DNA from: Strongylocentrotus purpuratus
Lineage: Eukaryota; Echinodermata; Echinoidea; Camarodonta; Strongylocentrotidae
NCBI RefSeq assembly: GCF_000002235.5
Contig: NW_022145606.1
Location: 22,810,095 to 22,874,094 of the forward strand
Length of the DNA stretch: 64,000 nucleotides
Direction: 5' to 3'
Under the pieces are notes generated by a model. The model searched no databases. It was not told where the DNA came from and saw nothing but the letters and a program-made list of their open reading frames with translations. Position 1 is the stretch's first letter. Each line of letters begins with the position of its first letter. A program made the position numbers and the translations under genes. Shown piece after piece: positions 50,701 through 62,551 of the stretch.

Positions 50701-53700
50701 GACTATGAAGCATCTCTGCACAATGGAGACATACCCTATGTCCCTAAAACTCCTGTAAGTATGATTAGAGGTCTTAATGTCGGTTCCTTGCAGGATAGAT
50801 GTTACTGCGATTGACAATATGTATTTGTAGCTGTTGAGGCCTTCTTGCCGACAGCTGACAATACTTTTACAATTACATTATTTGTTATGTGCTTGGGGTG
50901 TAGACTATAAAGCATCTCTGCACAACGAAGACATACCCTATGTCCCTAAAACTCCCTTAAGTATGATAAGGTGTCTTATTGTCGGCTGCCCGCAAGATTA
51001 CTGCCATTGACAATACATATTTGTAGCTGATGAGGCCTTCTTCCTTCCAGCTGACAATACTTTGAAGAGTGAAAATTAGATTATTTTTTATTAGGGCTGT
51101 GCACAACCGTGTAATGAGGTACCCGAGTACACTCCGAGCTTACAAGCTTACAATACTCGAATATTCGGACGCCATGTTTTTAAATTTAAAAAAAATTTAT
51201 TTTAATTTTTTGTGTTTGTTTTTGCCACCAAATATTCCACGGGAGGGAGCAGTTTCCCAGGTCCGTCTCCGAAAACTCATGCAATTTTACTTGGAGTTGC
51301 AGTTGAAGGTGCCGATTTAATGATAATAATAACAGTAAAAAAAAAACCAAAGATGGCAGAACAATCCATTTTCCTCCGAGTCCAAACAGAAATCCAGACA
51401 TTTGGTCCCAGTTTCTGAGTGGTGAGTTTGACAGTGATTGAGCTCGGAACATTTTTACCGACGGTACCATGCCAGCGGCAGGCGCTCTCCCTGGCACGGG
51501 TAAGCGTCGGCCTGGACAGTGCCAGGTGACCGGGAATTTTGTTTTTGCGGCGGAATATTCGAGTACAAGAATTTGTACTCGAGTAGTTGTCAACAGTGCA
51601 GGTACTCGAGCATTTGACTACTCGTCGCAGCCCTATTTTTTATGTGCCTGGGTACTATAGACTTTGAAGTATCTCTGTACAACTGAGACATACCCTAGGT
51701 CTCTATAACTTCTGTAAATTTGATCAGGTTTCTCCTACAGTGAAACCTATGTTGAATAGAGTCTGATTCTGACCCGTTTGCGAGTGGAACGAACTGAATA
51801 AAAAAAGAACAATTGAATGAACAAAACAGTGAAAGTTTCATCGAAATCAGAAAAAGAATAAAAGTTTTGGAATTGATATGTTGCGCATAGGCTGTAAACG
51901 AATTAGCGAGTTAATGATGTCATTCTCTCACTATATCCCCCTATATTTTGTTTATGATTTTTTGTTCATAGTAATTTTTTTAACACACCTGTACAATTTC
52001 CCCCCTTTAAATTACATGTTACAGTAATGGTGTTTTTTCACATACTCCATGAGGATTCAAACTATGTTTAACATTCCCAGAGCAGAATAGTGATATTTAG
52101 GTTAAATTTAGGATAAAAATGGATAGAGGAAAGTGAGGGGATGACATCTGGGGAAGACAATAAGTCAAGGTTTCTTCCGACTTCCATAGAGAATGTACAG
52201 CAGCCTCAACTAATTCCTTACATTCCTTTCATGAACTCTCCCTATCTGATTAGATCTATGTACATGTATGCACCATTATAATCTGTTACTTGTAGTTCAT
52301 AGGTTCCGAAAATATAGTTTCCATCAGACTTTCCAGTTCCCGACCCATTGCGTTTGTATAGGAACTGGAAGTGCCTTTGCCAAATATACCCATGGCCGGT
52401 GCTGCCCTCTATGGCCAAATACCGTAGCTGAGGTTCATTGCAATACGAGTTCATGGCACACAAAAGTGTGTGTTTGTGGAGGGGGGGGGGGTGGTTTTGT
52501 TTTTGAGTTTGGCCTAAAAAGGTGTGGGGGACAACACAATGCATTTTTTTTTAAGTATAGCTTATTCAGCATAATACTATTTTCTGTCAACATCAAGATG
52601 GTCCCCTCCCCTTTACTAATTTAACACAGAGAAATTATTTAATATAAATGTCATTGTTTTATTATGGTAGCATGATTTCCTTAGCCAATATCAGCAGACT
52701 CTTTATCATGAAGTACTCAAAGTGCTCAATTTTCTCAATGCATACAACTAATTCCTTGGACTAACTAAGCTAATGCAAGGCCTGACAGCTAAGCCATTTC
52801 CTGTGAATCATGAATATTCATTGTAAATAGGACATTATTCACATATGATTGGCCTATGCTAGCTGTGTACAGAGCTCCCTCATTATCATATTGGGGTTTC
52901 GAGGTAGACAGCAAAGGAGACTGGTAGACAAGTCTCACAATATTGCAGTGCACTATCACTGGTTTAAGTAGAATAGAGTAGTGTCTATTTACCACTCTGT
53001 TTACCAAGAGCTCTCTCACACACTTGGTCACAGCTCCCATATTTGGGTTTTCAGGGCATGACATCACTTCAGAGATGGACTAGTTCATTTTGTATCAGGG
53101 GTGTTTAGTCCAAACAATTATTGAGGGTGAAATCATCCAGATTGATGATTTCTGTCATGTTTATTTTCTCTGATCATGAGGAATAGATATGTTGTTGATG
53201 AATTCAAATGAAAATGATCAACAAATCTGTCTCTACACCCTACGGTTTTAAATAGTATTAAATTAAGTTTTCTATGCTAATGTACTTTGTACACTGTAGC
53301 CTACATACATGTATGTGCCAAAAAACTTGTCAAAATTGAAATTGAAAACCATACAGGCTGTGTTATGTGGCCATCACTACATGTACCGTACACACTAAAG
53401 GTGCTGTGGTTTCGTGGATAAGTCACCTGACTGTAGATCACAAAGTACGGGGTTCAAATCCCAGCCTGGCACTAACGTGTATTAATCTACATTTAACATG
53501 CTCATCCCAGGTGTACATGGATACCTGATATGTTTTACTTTGGCAGCTCAACTACATGTATATACCTGGCTTAAGCACAGAATAAATGACCTTTCTTACA
53601 GTCTGTGTCACTTAATGTAACAGATGTGGAGTGTTTGTAAAATTTAAGGTTTTTTTTCTTTCTTTAATTCTTTTGGTTAATTAAAAAAAATACTTTAATT

Positions 53701-55611
53701 TTTTTTTTTTTTTTTTTTTTAGGGGGGGGGGAATATTGCATGTTTTATTTCAGTAAGCCAACACAAAAGTAATTTAAAGGAGTTTTTAAAGTATTATTAT
53801 CAATCTCAGTGAGGCTGACTTAGTAGTAGCCTACAATCGTTTTGCTAGTTGTGATATCATTGAAGTCTACAATCACTTTTTCCCCCTCCATTAATATCAG
53901 GAGCGTTTGAAAAAGAGAAGTACTTGTCCCCTAGACAATGAAGGAAACAGTAATTAAGAGGGGAAAAATGAATAAAACCAATTTTCCCATCATTAATTGT
54001 TATTTTCTCTATTAGGATAAGCATCAGTCCCCTTGACAACGAAGGGAACAATAATTAAATGGGAAAAACAAATAATAACAATCTTGTTTCCATCATTAAT
54101 TGTTATTTTCTCCATTAATAGGAAGTTTGAAGAAGAGAAGTATCTGTGCTGTCCCCTAGACAGCGAGAAGAACAGTAATTAGAATGATCAAAAATGAAGA
54201 ATAACAATTTCTCCCATCATTAATTGTTAATTTCTCTATTTTCTCTATTAAGACACTGTATAGCGGGTATACATTTCTACCAAGATCACTGGGCACATGT
54301 CATTTATTTGTAATCTTGAACATTCAGTGTAAGTCTAGTTGGATTCTGTGAGAATCTATTTTCAATATTTACCAGAACTCAAGCTTATCTTTAATTGTTA
54401 TTTTCTCTATTAGGAGCGTGTGAAGAAGAGAAGCATCAGTCCACTCGACAGTGAGGGGAACAGCGTTGGTAGCGGAGCCGATTCAGACCTCAGCCCCAGG
54501 GAAAGGTACTCCAAGAAGGGCAGAATGAGCAGTGCACGTAAGTCTTTATATCTCTATTTTACCACTAGAAATATGCACAAATATTAATTTTGATTTATGA
54601 AAGGGACTGTGACCTGGGCCCCGTTTTTATTAAAGTTGTTATCAATGACGAGGCACAATGAATGTTAAAAGCTGTTGGTCCTACATGGTTCCCTTTTTCT
54701 AATGAAATTGTGGCATTTGATTGGCTGAGAGCAAATTTGCCATAGAAATTTAGCATTTGTTACTGATAGCAAATTCAATGAAACAGCGCCCTGTTTTGCT
54801 CTTTCATTATCATTTTATACAAATCACCTGACTTTGTAATACAAGTATTAAAGACATCGTTTAACAATGTTAAATCTGAGATGCACGGCCCTACGTGTTA
54901 TCAGTGTCTGTTATATGGTGTAATATGGAAGCCCTAAAAAATTGCGCTTCAAATGATCAAAAAGTAAAAATCTTTAAGTGACCGGTTTTACCATACTCGT
55001 TTTCCCCAATAGACTGTAATGGGTTTTCAAAATTTGTAATTCCAATCATAAATATCTGGATAATCAGACAGGCGATCGGCTTGTAAAAGTCATGGGGTTC
55101 CTGACTGACCTAAAGATTTAAGGTTATCATTGCAGCATGAGCTAAATCCAAGATTTTGTTTCAGAGTCTGAGACAAAGTTACCGGATCCCTTTAACTGAA
55201 TGTTCAGCTAGCGTAAGTACATAAAGAGCACTAGCATTGATTTGTTTTTTATCGTCATTTTCTACATTAGACTTGCAATATACCTCTCACTCCTGCATGC
55301 ATTTTAAAGGACCTGTTATTCCCCATGAGATCCGACTATTGATGATTTGTTTTGTTCCAGGCGAAAAAGACGAAGACTGGAACCTCATCACGTGTTTCTG
55401 CAACAAGCCGTTTGCCGGCCGTCCCATGATTGAATGCAATGAGTGCGAGACGTGGGTCCACCTCTCATGCGCCAAGATCCGCAAGACCAACGTGCCAGAG
55501 ATCTTCATCTGTACACACTGTAGAGACACTCGAAGCAGTATCCGCAAGTCAAACAGGCAACGGGAGCCAAAGAAACAATTCTCAGAACTCTATGGGCCTG
55601 GTGAAAGTTAG
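47710..55611 (+). CDS. PHD-finger protein, PHF13/PHF23 type
   Basis: Five exons (47710-47731, 49745-49797, 50641-50754, 54414-54537, 55361-55611) join in phases 1, 0, 0, 1 to 564 nt (187 aa). Residues 33-47 ([15 protein letters not shown]) match the conserved N-terminal motif of vertebrate PHF13/PHF23. Lysine-rich parts (18-24, 67-69) may be nuclear signals. Residues 111-160 form a C4HC3 PHD finger with ligands C116, C118, C130, C133, H138, C141, C155, C158; W136 fits an aromatic-cage position. The phrase [14 protein letters not shown] is characteristic. The family reads H3K4 methylation in chromatin. It is shorter than the vertebrate proteins (about 300-400 aa). The ATG was chosen by phase; M17 is an alternative. 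Decayed copies of exons 3, 4 and 5 lie in the introns and 3' UTR. Confidence 0.87.
48714..48840. repeat. 127-bp hairpin with telomere-like loop, in intron 1
   Basis: Arms GGGCTAACTCGGCTCAAAG and CTTTGAGCCGAGTTAGCCC are followed inward by CCCAGCTGCAAAAACTGAC and its inverted partner. The loop reads TTTAGGGTTAGGGTAAAA. Confidence 0.9.
50889..51075 (+). pseudogene. Decayed tandem copy of exon 3 plus intron (first)
   Basis: Repeats about 50688-50880: TAAAGCATCTCTGCACAACG for TGAAGCATCTCTGCACAATG, then ATACCCTATGTCCCTAAAAC. The reading frame has stops and the donor GTAAGT has become TTAAGT. The 3' intron part (TTTGTAGCTG, GAGGCCTTCTT) is copied too. Confidence 0.85.
51092..51635. mobile_element. 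hAT-type MITE, TAGGGCTG ends, 8-bp TSD
   Basis: Ends TAGGGCTGTGC and GCAGCCCTA. Identical 8-bp flanks TTTTTTAT (51084-51091 and 51636-51643). The inside has inverted ACTCGAGTA/AATATTCG motifs common in hAT elements. It separates the second decayed exon-3 copy from the first. Confidence 0.88.
51643..51735 (+). pseudogene. Decayed tandem copy of exon 3 (second)
   Basis: TGCCTGGGTACTATAGACT, AGTATCTCTGTACAACTGAG and ACATACCCTAGG parallel exon 3 (TGCACTTGGGTACTAGACT, ACATACCCTATG), with stops and substitutions. A donor-like TGTAAATT remains. Confidence 0.8.
53398..53600 (+). mobile_element. tRNA-derived SINE in intron 3
   Basis: Begins GGTGCTGTGGTTTCGTGG, with a B box GGTTCAAATCCC and CTGGCACTAA at the head end. 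The body with ATTAATCTACATTTAAC resembles the SINE at 39157. Confidence 0.7.
53901..53956 (+). pseudogene. Decayed copy of exon 4 (first), acceptor intact
   Basis: Follows a CAG acceptor. GAGCGTTTGAAAAAGAGAAG parallels exon 4 GAGCGTGTGAAGAAGAGAAG. The same frame stays open for 18 codons, then reaches TAA. A weak donor-like AACAGTAATT follows. Confidence 0.85.
54016..54058 (+). pseudogene. Decayed copy of exon 4 (second)
   Basis: After CTCTATTAG comes GATAAGCATCAGTCCCCTTG, then GACAACGAAGGGAACA, matching the middle of exon 4 with the GAGCGTGTGAAGAAGA part lost. Confidence 0.8.
54121..54180 (+). pseudogene. Decayed copy of exon 4 (third)
   Basis: GGAAGTTTGAAGAAGAGAAG, then CCCCTAGACAGCGAGAAGAA, preceded by TTATTTTCTCCATTAATAG. 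Frame broken by insertions. Each copy is preceded by the same CATCATTAATTGTTATTTTC intron piece, giving a unit of about 110-120 bp. Confidence 0.85.
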
Positions 55612-55750
55612 CAGGTGGATAGCTTCACCGACTTTTTTTATGAAAGGAACAATTTTCAGAACCTTGTGGCATTGTCATCAGAGATGGTGTTGTTAAGAGG
55701 TGGACAGGTGACCCCAGGTTTGTGGACAAACCGCATTCTGCAGAACAGCT

Positions 55751-55893
55751 TCCAGAACTTTGTGGTCCTGGTGAAGGCTAGCAGGGGGACATCTCCACCA
55801 TCTTTATCTTTTATAGGAACTATTTTCAGAACGTAAGAGATGGGCAAGTAACCCGAGGTGTTTGAAAAGAAACATCATTCTGCAGAGCACGGG
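55751..55893 (+). pseudogene. Tandem copy of the exon 5 end in the 3' UTR
   Basis: GAACTTTGTGGTCCTGGTGA, then GGCTAGCAGGGGGACAT, parallels the coding end GAACTCTATGGGCCTGGTGA. The following UTR (GGAACTATTTTCAGAAC, CATTCTGCAGA) is repeated as well. Unit about 145-175 bp, two units. Confidence 0.82.
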
Positions 55894-56462
55894 CCACAGC
55901 TAGCTGATTGATCACTACATTATCATGGGTCTAGGAAGAAATGTCCAAAGCCATGTCCCAGGAAAAGTGAGCAGGTCAAAGGCTGTTAGAGGTCAGAAGA
56001 ACAACGTCATGACTGCGCCATTATAACAAGTGATGTGTTATCAAGAGTGTACAGAAGAAATGTCCAACGCCCTGATCCAGGGAGACATTTTTTTAGATGG
56101 TACAACAAATGAAACGCCAGTAAGCGGGGTTACTTTTATCGGCTTTTGACCTGATAGATATGTGTCATTATGAGGAAGGAGGACAAGTTTATCTTTTTGT
56201 TTCATAACTTGTTTAATTTTAATTTTTAAGGGAGGCAAATTATCACTGAAAATGTATCCTCTTTTCACATCGTCATTTAACAGGAAGCTTCTAAGGTGCT
56301 CTATATCATGCTCAAAATTCTTTTTTGTGCAACTTTCACTCATTTTTAATCTATTGAACAAACACATACATGTACATGTACAAGATAATGTAACTACATG
56401 TACATGTAGGTGAAATACAGCTGCATTTGTACAAATGTAAATGTCTATCTACCAATACATAC

Positions 56463-56650
56463 ATAATAAATAATAATAATAGTAACATGTACATTTATAT
56501 AGCTCAAGCACTGTACTATTATTACCTCAGCATTTCAGAAACTTCTTCCTACCGGGTACATATTTACATGTACATCACCTGGCTGGGAGTTGAACCTCAT
56601 ACCTTGAGATCCATAGTTAGGTGACCTATCAAGTAGACCACAGCACCTCT
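56463..56650 (-). mobile_element. tRNA-derived SINE, reverse orientation
   Basis: On the minus strand the head reads GGTGCTGTGGTCTACTTG, with a B-box-like GGTTCAACTCCC. The tail reads AGCTATATAAATG and then ATT repeats. It resembles the head at 53398. Confidence 0.75.
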
Positions 56651-56689
56651 ACAACCATCTATTCCATTCCCCAACTATATCATTGGCTC

Positions 56690-56890
56690 ATTGGTATAGC
56701 AGTGGACTCGTAACCGGGAGGTCCCGGGTTCCAAACCAAGTCATTGCCATAGTTTCCTTTGGTAAGGCATGAATCTTCGTTACCAAGTCCCTTTGGGGAG
56801 GACTTTAGGCCATTGATTCCCTGGTTGTTTTCTTACAAGCATACACATGCTTTCTAAGCAGTCCGGTATTCAAACAAACTAACTAATATT
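56690..56890 (+). mobile_element. tRNA-derived SINE
   Basis: TTGGCTCATTGGTATAGCAG (A-box region), AACCGGGAGGTCCCGGGTTC and a body with TCCCTTTGGGGAGGACTTTA. The B box is mutated to GGTTCCAAACC, so it is not a live tRNA gene. Confidence 0.7.
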
Positions 56891-59007
56891 GTCTTGAACT
56901 CCATCACGACCCCTTCACCTCGTATCTATCTACCGGTAAGCCCGTATCTTCAACAAATTAATTCCTGGAGCACACATCACTGAAGCAAATGTTGCATCAC
57001 AGGAAAAAGATGTACTTTATGACATGTGACGTTAGTGGAATGTACATTTCAATGGACTTTTGATTAGTATTAATAAGCCTCATTCATGTATAATGTAGTA
57101 AAGAGCTTTTTTTTTACAAGGATGGAAGTGTAATCCGCTTCACGTTTCTTTTTCCTATACCGCAGAGCTAAGTGAATGTTGCGCGCTGTTGTTCATTCCC
57201 TTACACCTTAAAAAAAAATGACATGTATTTTTTTTTTTGCTGCGATTCATCACGTCATTTCTGAAGTTCTCTGAACGTAACATATTTGCGTTTGTTACTT
57301 ATTACCCTTACACTGTACATATAAATATGATATTTGCAGTCACACACCTTGAGGGAGACGTAACTAAGTGAATACCTGAAAATATCTAAGATAACTAGAT
57401 TTCTTGAACAACCATTATTCACATGTAGAATATTTTTTTTAGTTAGGGATTTTAGGAAATTCAACTTTCTTTCATTTTCATCCATTGACTAGATCAGTTT
57501 GTCTATTTTCCATTTGTTTCATTTTCATCTGTTTTGATTTTAATTTTTTACTGTAGTTACTTTTTATTTATTTATGTACCGGTATTTATTTATTTAGTTA
57601 ATTATTTTCTTTTCTAATTTTTCTGTTTTGCTTTAAAATCCTCCTGATCTCTTAATTTTCTCTCGGTATGTAACCGACGTAGAAATGTATATAAAACGTC
57701 TTCCAATGATGAAATCAGACTAATTTAGCCAAATTTTACAGCAATTTAAAGAACAACTTTGTTAAACATACCACCATGCTAAGGCAATGTGATATGCTTA
57801 TTGTAATGCTTTATGCTTTAAAAGTTGGCCGATTCACAAATTTGTTTGCCCATCGCAAAACCATGGCATACAAATGTGGCGATCCTGTCAGCTTCGGTTT
57901 GCAGCAAGCACATACGTATACACTGTACATCAGGGGAAAAATATTAAATTTTTTTGGGTGGCTCTTTTTTTTGTATTTTCCCCCCGTTCTACATGTAGGG
58001 GGAGAAGGAGATCACTTTGGAAAGATATTATTGGAATTAATCGGCCACATTCCGAACTACTTTAAATAGAGAAGGTTGAGTTCTGGGTAAGGTGAACAAT
58101 AATATTTGTGAGGTTTTTCATTCTTTTGATGTCGGCGTGGAAGAGTTTTATGGAAAATATACCCACTGAAAAGAGTGGCTCTTGAGATGCTCTCCTATTT
58201 GAAACATGACAAGCAACGGCTAAAGTTTGTGGACCACAACCTCATGCCCATGTCTGTGTAGTCCCATGTACACATTTCTGTGTACAGCGCATGTGACCCA
58301 TTAGCAAGACTTGGGCAATTCCCAATCATTTTGATGATTCCAAAACCTTACTGCATTACACCCATACTCACATGTATCTGCTATATGATCAACCTTTCCC
58401 AATCACTTCCACACAGTTCTTTCACAATGCAAGCATATGACCAGAACTCAACTTTGTCTTGGAGTCCTGGAACATATGTAACTTGATATCAATATCGTTG
58501 AACAGACCCAATGGTTATAGAGCGAAGTATCTCGTTTTGCCCATCTTTGCTGCTGTATTAGATGTTATATATGCATACTGTGTAAACTGAAACTGAATAA
58601 TATATTTGACTGAACAATACATGTATGAAAACAGGACTTTCACCTTTAACTTACAAAAGTTACATCATATGTGTGACATGAGGTTAAAAAAACTAATTAA
58701 CAGACAAAAAAATACCATTCTCAGTCTTCTAAAAAGTTTCATTACGATCATCTTATTTGCTCAACGTTTCTTTTGATCTCTATCTTTTATTTTTGCATGG
58801 ATAAAACGTTTTTGACTCCATATAATGAAATTTGTGCGTAGAAACGTGGCTATTGATTTCATCCCTTATTTTATTCCTACAGAAAACAAATTTGTTCTGG
58901 AATATTTAATTAATATTCTTTCCTTTGGTATCTTTCCAAATCTGTCTGTGCTGTGATTTTCAAATTGTGCCCAAAAGTTTGGACAAGCAGATATATATAG
59001 CCGGGTA

Positions 59008-59078
59008 ATGATATGATTGCAGGGCCCTCAGGGAGAACAGTATGAATACTGATGAGGCTACCCTGGGTAAACAAGGCA

Positions 59079-59112
<34 letters not shown>
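59008..59112 (+). mobile_element. SINE 3' part with ATT tail
   Basis: CAGGGCCCTCAGGGAGAACA, GAGGCTACCCTGGGTAAAC and then ten or more ATT repeats. No head is present. Confidence 0.6.
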
Positions 59113-59114
<2 letters not shown>

Positions 59115-60028
59115 GAATCTCAAGTTTTCTGAGGGCCAGAAGCTATTTCAGGCTCAGGTCACCAATGAAATGGGGAAAGCAAAACAGAAAATAATACCTT
59201 GCATTCCATTTGTTAATTACTCTGACATACATGTATTATCATGTGGGGGGGGGGGGGGGGGGGGGGGGTTACGAAGTGAATCACAAATGTCTAACCCTTG
59301 CCCTTTATTTTTTGACGACAACCAACAAATTCCCCTTACCAAGCATTGCTTGAGTGAATATTTCAGAGTATATATATGTTTTGTCAATGAAGAATTACTT
59401 GTTTAGGGTCACAAACTATTAAAGTTACTATGTCCCTTTTGCAGCCAACCTCAAATTTTTTAGTCGATTTCCCACTCGAAGACATTTTCAAGCCCCACCT
59501 TTTTTAGGGAAGTTATAAATTAGTATTATCTTTCAAATGCCGTTGGAATTTAACCTTTTCATTTTTTGGCCTGCAAATGGGACATAGTACCTTTAAGATA
59601 AAGTCACTTTGTATAATATGTGATGAGAGCAGCATTTGTACAGGGGGCAGGATTTGTACAGAACTTTTATATTGGTATGTAAATGAATATTTTGAAGTTT
59701 TAAAATTTGTACAGAAATTATGACATCATTATATCTCAACATTATAGAGATGGACGTACAGTGGTCTTAGTATGAAAACTGCCATTTATATTTTTGTTGC
59801 ATCGTTCATACTTATATTACCATGAAGATTTTGAAAATATGACTCTTTCTTGTATCGGAGAAAAGAAGTGGACTTTCTCTGTGGATAGAAAAAACATGTA
59901 CATTTTCAAGTAGAAGCGAATAAATTATATGAATTTAATGACCCATTTGTGATATGTTGATTTTATGTGGTGATGTTTGTGTTTTCCCTCAATGCTGTAC
60001 TTAATTGTTGTAGGTACTCAAAACTGGG

Positions 60029-60172
60029 ACCCGTTTCATGAAACTTGCTAACAATAACAAATGCTAACTTATTAACGAATTTGCTCTCAGCCAGTCAGAT
60101 GCCATAATCGCAGGAGCTTGTAACAGTTATTGTAACTTGTTATAAATACAAAAATAATGAAACCGGCCCTAG
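60029..60172. mobile_element. Short MITE with GTTTCAT inverted ends
   Basis: CCCGTTTCATGAAACTTG at the left, and at the right TTATAAATACAAAAATAATG followed by AAACCGG. The internal CTCTCAGCCAGTCAGATGCC resembles 54715-54735, a related fragment in PHD-gene intron 4. Confidence 0.5.
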
Positions 60173-61530
60173 TTTTTGCGGAGAGATCTTATATTCACAA
60201 CTGACAAAATATAATCAGCGGGACATAGAATAGTGACATTCAGAACACTGGTGAGAGAAACAAATTCGAGAAAAAAGAGAGGAGATAGAAAAGGAAAAGG
60301 CAAGAAGCGGGAGAGGGGAAGAAGAGATGGAATGAAAAGAGATAAATAAGAGATGGAGAGAGGGGGAGATAGAATAACAGAGCTAGAGAAGGGAAGGGCA
60401 GACATGGGGGGGGGGGGGGGTGGGTGACAGAAAATCATGCACAGGCTGTACAATTATCTTGATATTTTTCTTTAGCATTTATAGGTGAATTATGATATAC
60501 ACTGGCATGGGGTGCTTTGGAGCTGCAGTTTACCCCCCCCCCCCCCCCCCCAAAAAAAAAGAGATAAAATAGGAGGCTGATATACGTTAGAGAAAGAAAT
60601 ACTGAATGAAAGAAAGATTGATATAGATAAAAATAAAGACAAAAAGAATACACAAAGTATGGTTCATTACCATACCATAGTATACCCCACCCACCATTGG
60701 TGGTGAAAGAAAAGATCGGCTGGGGGCGGGGGGGGGGGGGGGTTGCACTTTGCCTTTGGTTGGGGTGCAGCCGTAAATTTATGGGGGATATATATTCTGG
60801 AACAGTTTTTAAATACATGTATACCGGTAGTCTATTAAGAAATTCCGCCTGATCAAGTCGGATGAGTCTTGTTAGTTGTAGATATTTAGATTATACTTGT
60901 TTATCTAATACCGTGCCGTCAAAAACTGTATTTAGAACTCTCATCTTGCATCTATAGACATGCAGAGAGCGGAAAAGTGCATTGACCTTTCCAACTCTGA
61001 CGCTACCGTACGCTGTCTCCAATACAGAATTCTCCGTTACCGTATTTCTTCGACGAAGCTCGAAATTATCATATTGAATCGAGTATTTGGTAATTATAAT
61101 ATGCTTCATAACTTTATAGAATATATGTTGCCTCCGGTATGGTCGACTATGGTCTGAATTGAGCTTATTGTGGTGACGAGTTGTTTTGTATTTTTCATAC
61201 CAGTCCCACATACTGATTTACATGTCTTGTTTTGTATGAAAGATCTTGTCAGAATTGGTTAGCTATCTCTTGCAATTGTGAATGTTGTGTGAATGTTCTT
61301 GTGTATATCATATACTGATTTCAACACTTTAACACTTTTATAGGTTATCCAGTGTCACAGTGAAACTGTTCTCCTTACATAGATCTACTCATCTATAGTG
61401 CATTACAAACTTGATTCTGAAAATATAAAATTTCTTGGAAAAGATGACATTTATTTAGAGTAGAAATTCAGGGACTAATATTTTGTAACGTTGAAACTAA
61501 AATATACTGATGTCATCTGTTGCTATTTAT

Positions 61531-62551
61531 AGGGTGTCTGATCGCGCACCCGATGTTGTGTGCTAAAATTCTTCCCATAGAGATTACATGCATCCCTATG
61601 CAGTCTACGTGCATTGCGCGTGACCATGCAAAAAAAGTCAAGTTTTTTTTTTCAATTCAAGATTCAAACCTTTATCTGTTGTGAACCTGAAGGTGATACT
61701 CAATAAATGAGGTGTCATATGAAAGAGCAGGTGAATTCCAATATTTCCAAAGGGAGGGTCACCCCCGAAATTCTAAAGATATCTTGGTAAAAACAGCAAT
61801 TTAAACATTGTGTCCTGGCTAACTCTGACTGAGGTTTGTCACTTTTGAGATATGACGCCCTGATCGATAAGTAGTCCCAGTCCGAAGGAATATATCTATG
61901 TGCTTATTTTTTCGCTAGCCCCCAGGGATCACAACTGATTACAGTTTGAAAATACCCTTCTCCACATTTTTCGGATCAGCTAATTAGGGAGGCGTGAGCT
62001 CCGCTCAGTCCAAACCATGGTTACATGCGTAACATCTGCGCGTATAGTGAATGAAAGTATGGATAGCCGTTCGCACAATAAATCCGGAAATGAATACACG
62101 TTATAGTCAATGGCAATATCGAGGAGACAACGTGCACGTTGTCTCCTCGATATTGCCATTGACTATAACGTGTATTCACTTCCGGATTTATTGTGCGACG
62201 AACGGCTAGCCATACTAGTCAATGGCACATGTCGCAGAGACAATGTGGCTCAAGCTGCAAGTTGCGCATGACATGCGTACGCTATGCATACGCTTGCATA
62301 TCGTGCTATACAGCTGTTTGGCTAAGTTTAGCAAAACATCACAACTCTGCGTGTACGTCTTTTTCGTCGATTCTGATCAAAATGCTATGAATATTCCAGC
62401 ATTTCGGAGGGGCTGTATCTTTTGATAGAACCATCGGTGAGATTTGAAATTTGAAATGTATTGTTCCGACTACATTTTTAATTCAAATATCAAACAAAAA
62501 TGGTGAAAAACGATCCCAAATTGAAAATTGAAAAATCGTTCAGACACCCTA
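61531..62551. mobile_element. 1-kb DNA transposon, AGGGTGTCTGA ends, CTATTTAT TSD
   Basis: Left AGGGTGTCTGATCG, right CGTTCAGACACCCT. CTATTTAT is present on both sides (61523-61530 and 62552-62559). An 8-bp TSD fits hAT or P-like elements; the exact edge is uncertain by one base. No transposase frame. A palindrome sits inside. Confidence 0.8.
62057..62215. repeat. 159-bp near-perfect palindrome
   Basis: Arms of about 78 bp meet at ACGTGCACGT (centre 62134/62135) with no spacer. They read outward through GTTGTCTCCTCGATATTGCC to GTATGG. Only a 3-nt indel and two or three mismatches separate the arms. Confidence 0.95.

Larger units (their letters stand above)
55894..61530. other. 3' flank and intergenic DNA after the PHD gene
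   Basis: No exon supported. Contains SINEs (56463-56650, 56690-56890, 59008-59112), MITE pieces (58255-58475, 60029-60172), C/G runs (59246-59268, 60408-60420, 60533-60551, 60729-60742) and many ACATGTA words (for example 56366-56412). Confidence 0.55.

Noticed and set aside
52242..52544. 100-codon minus-strand frame
   Set aside because: Resembles dispersed non-coding repeat DNA; lies in intron 3 of the PHD gene with no splice or family support.
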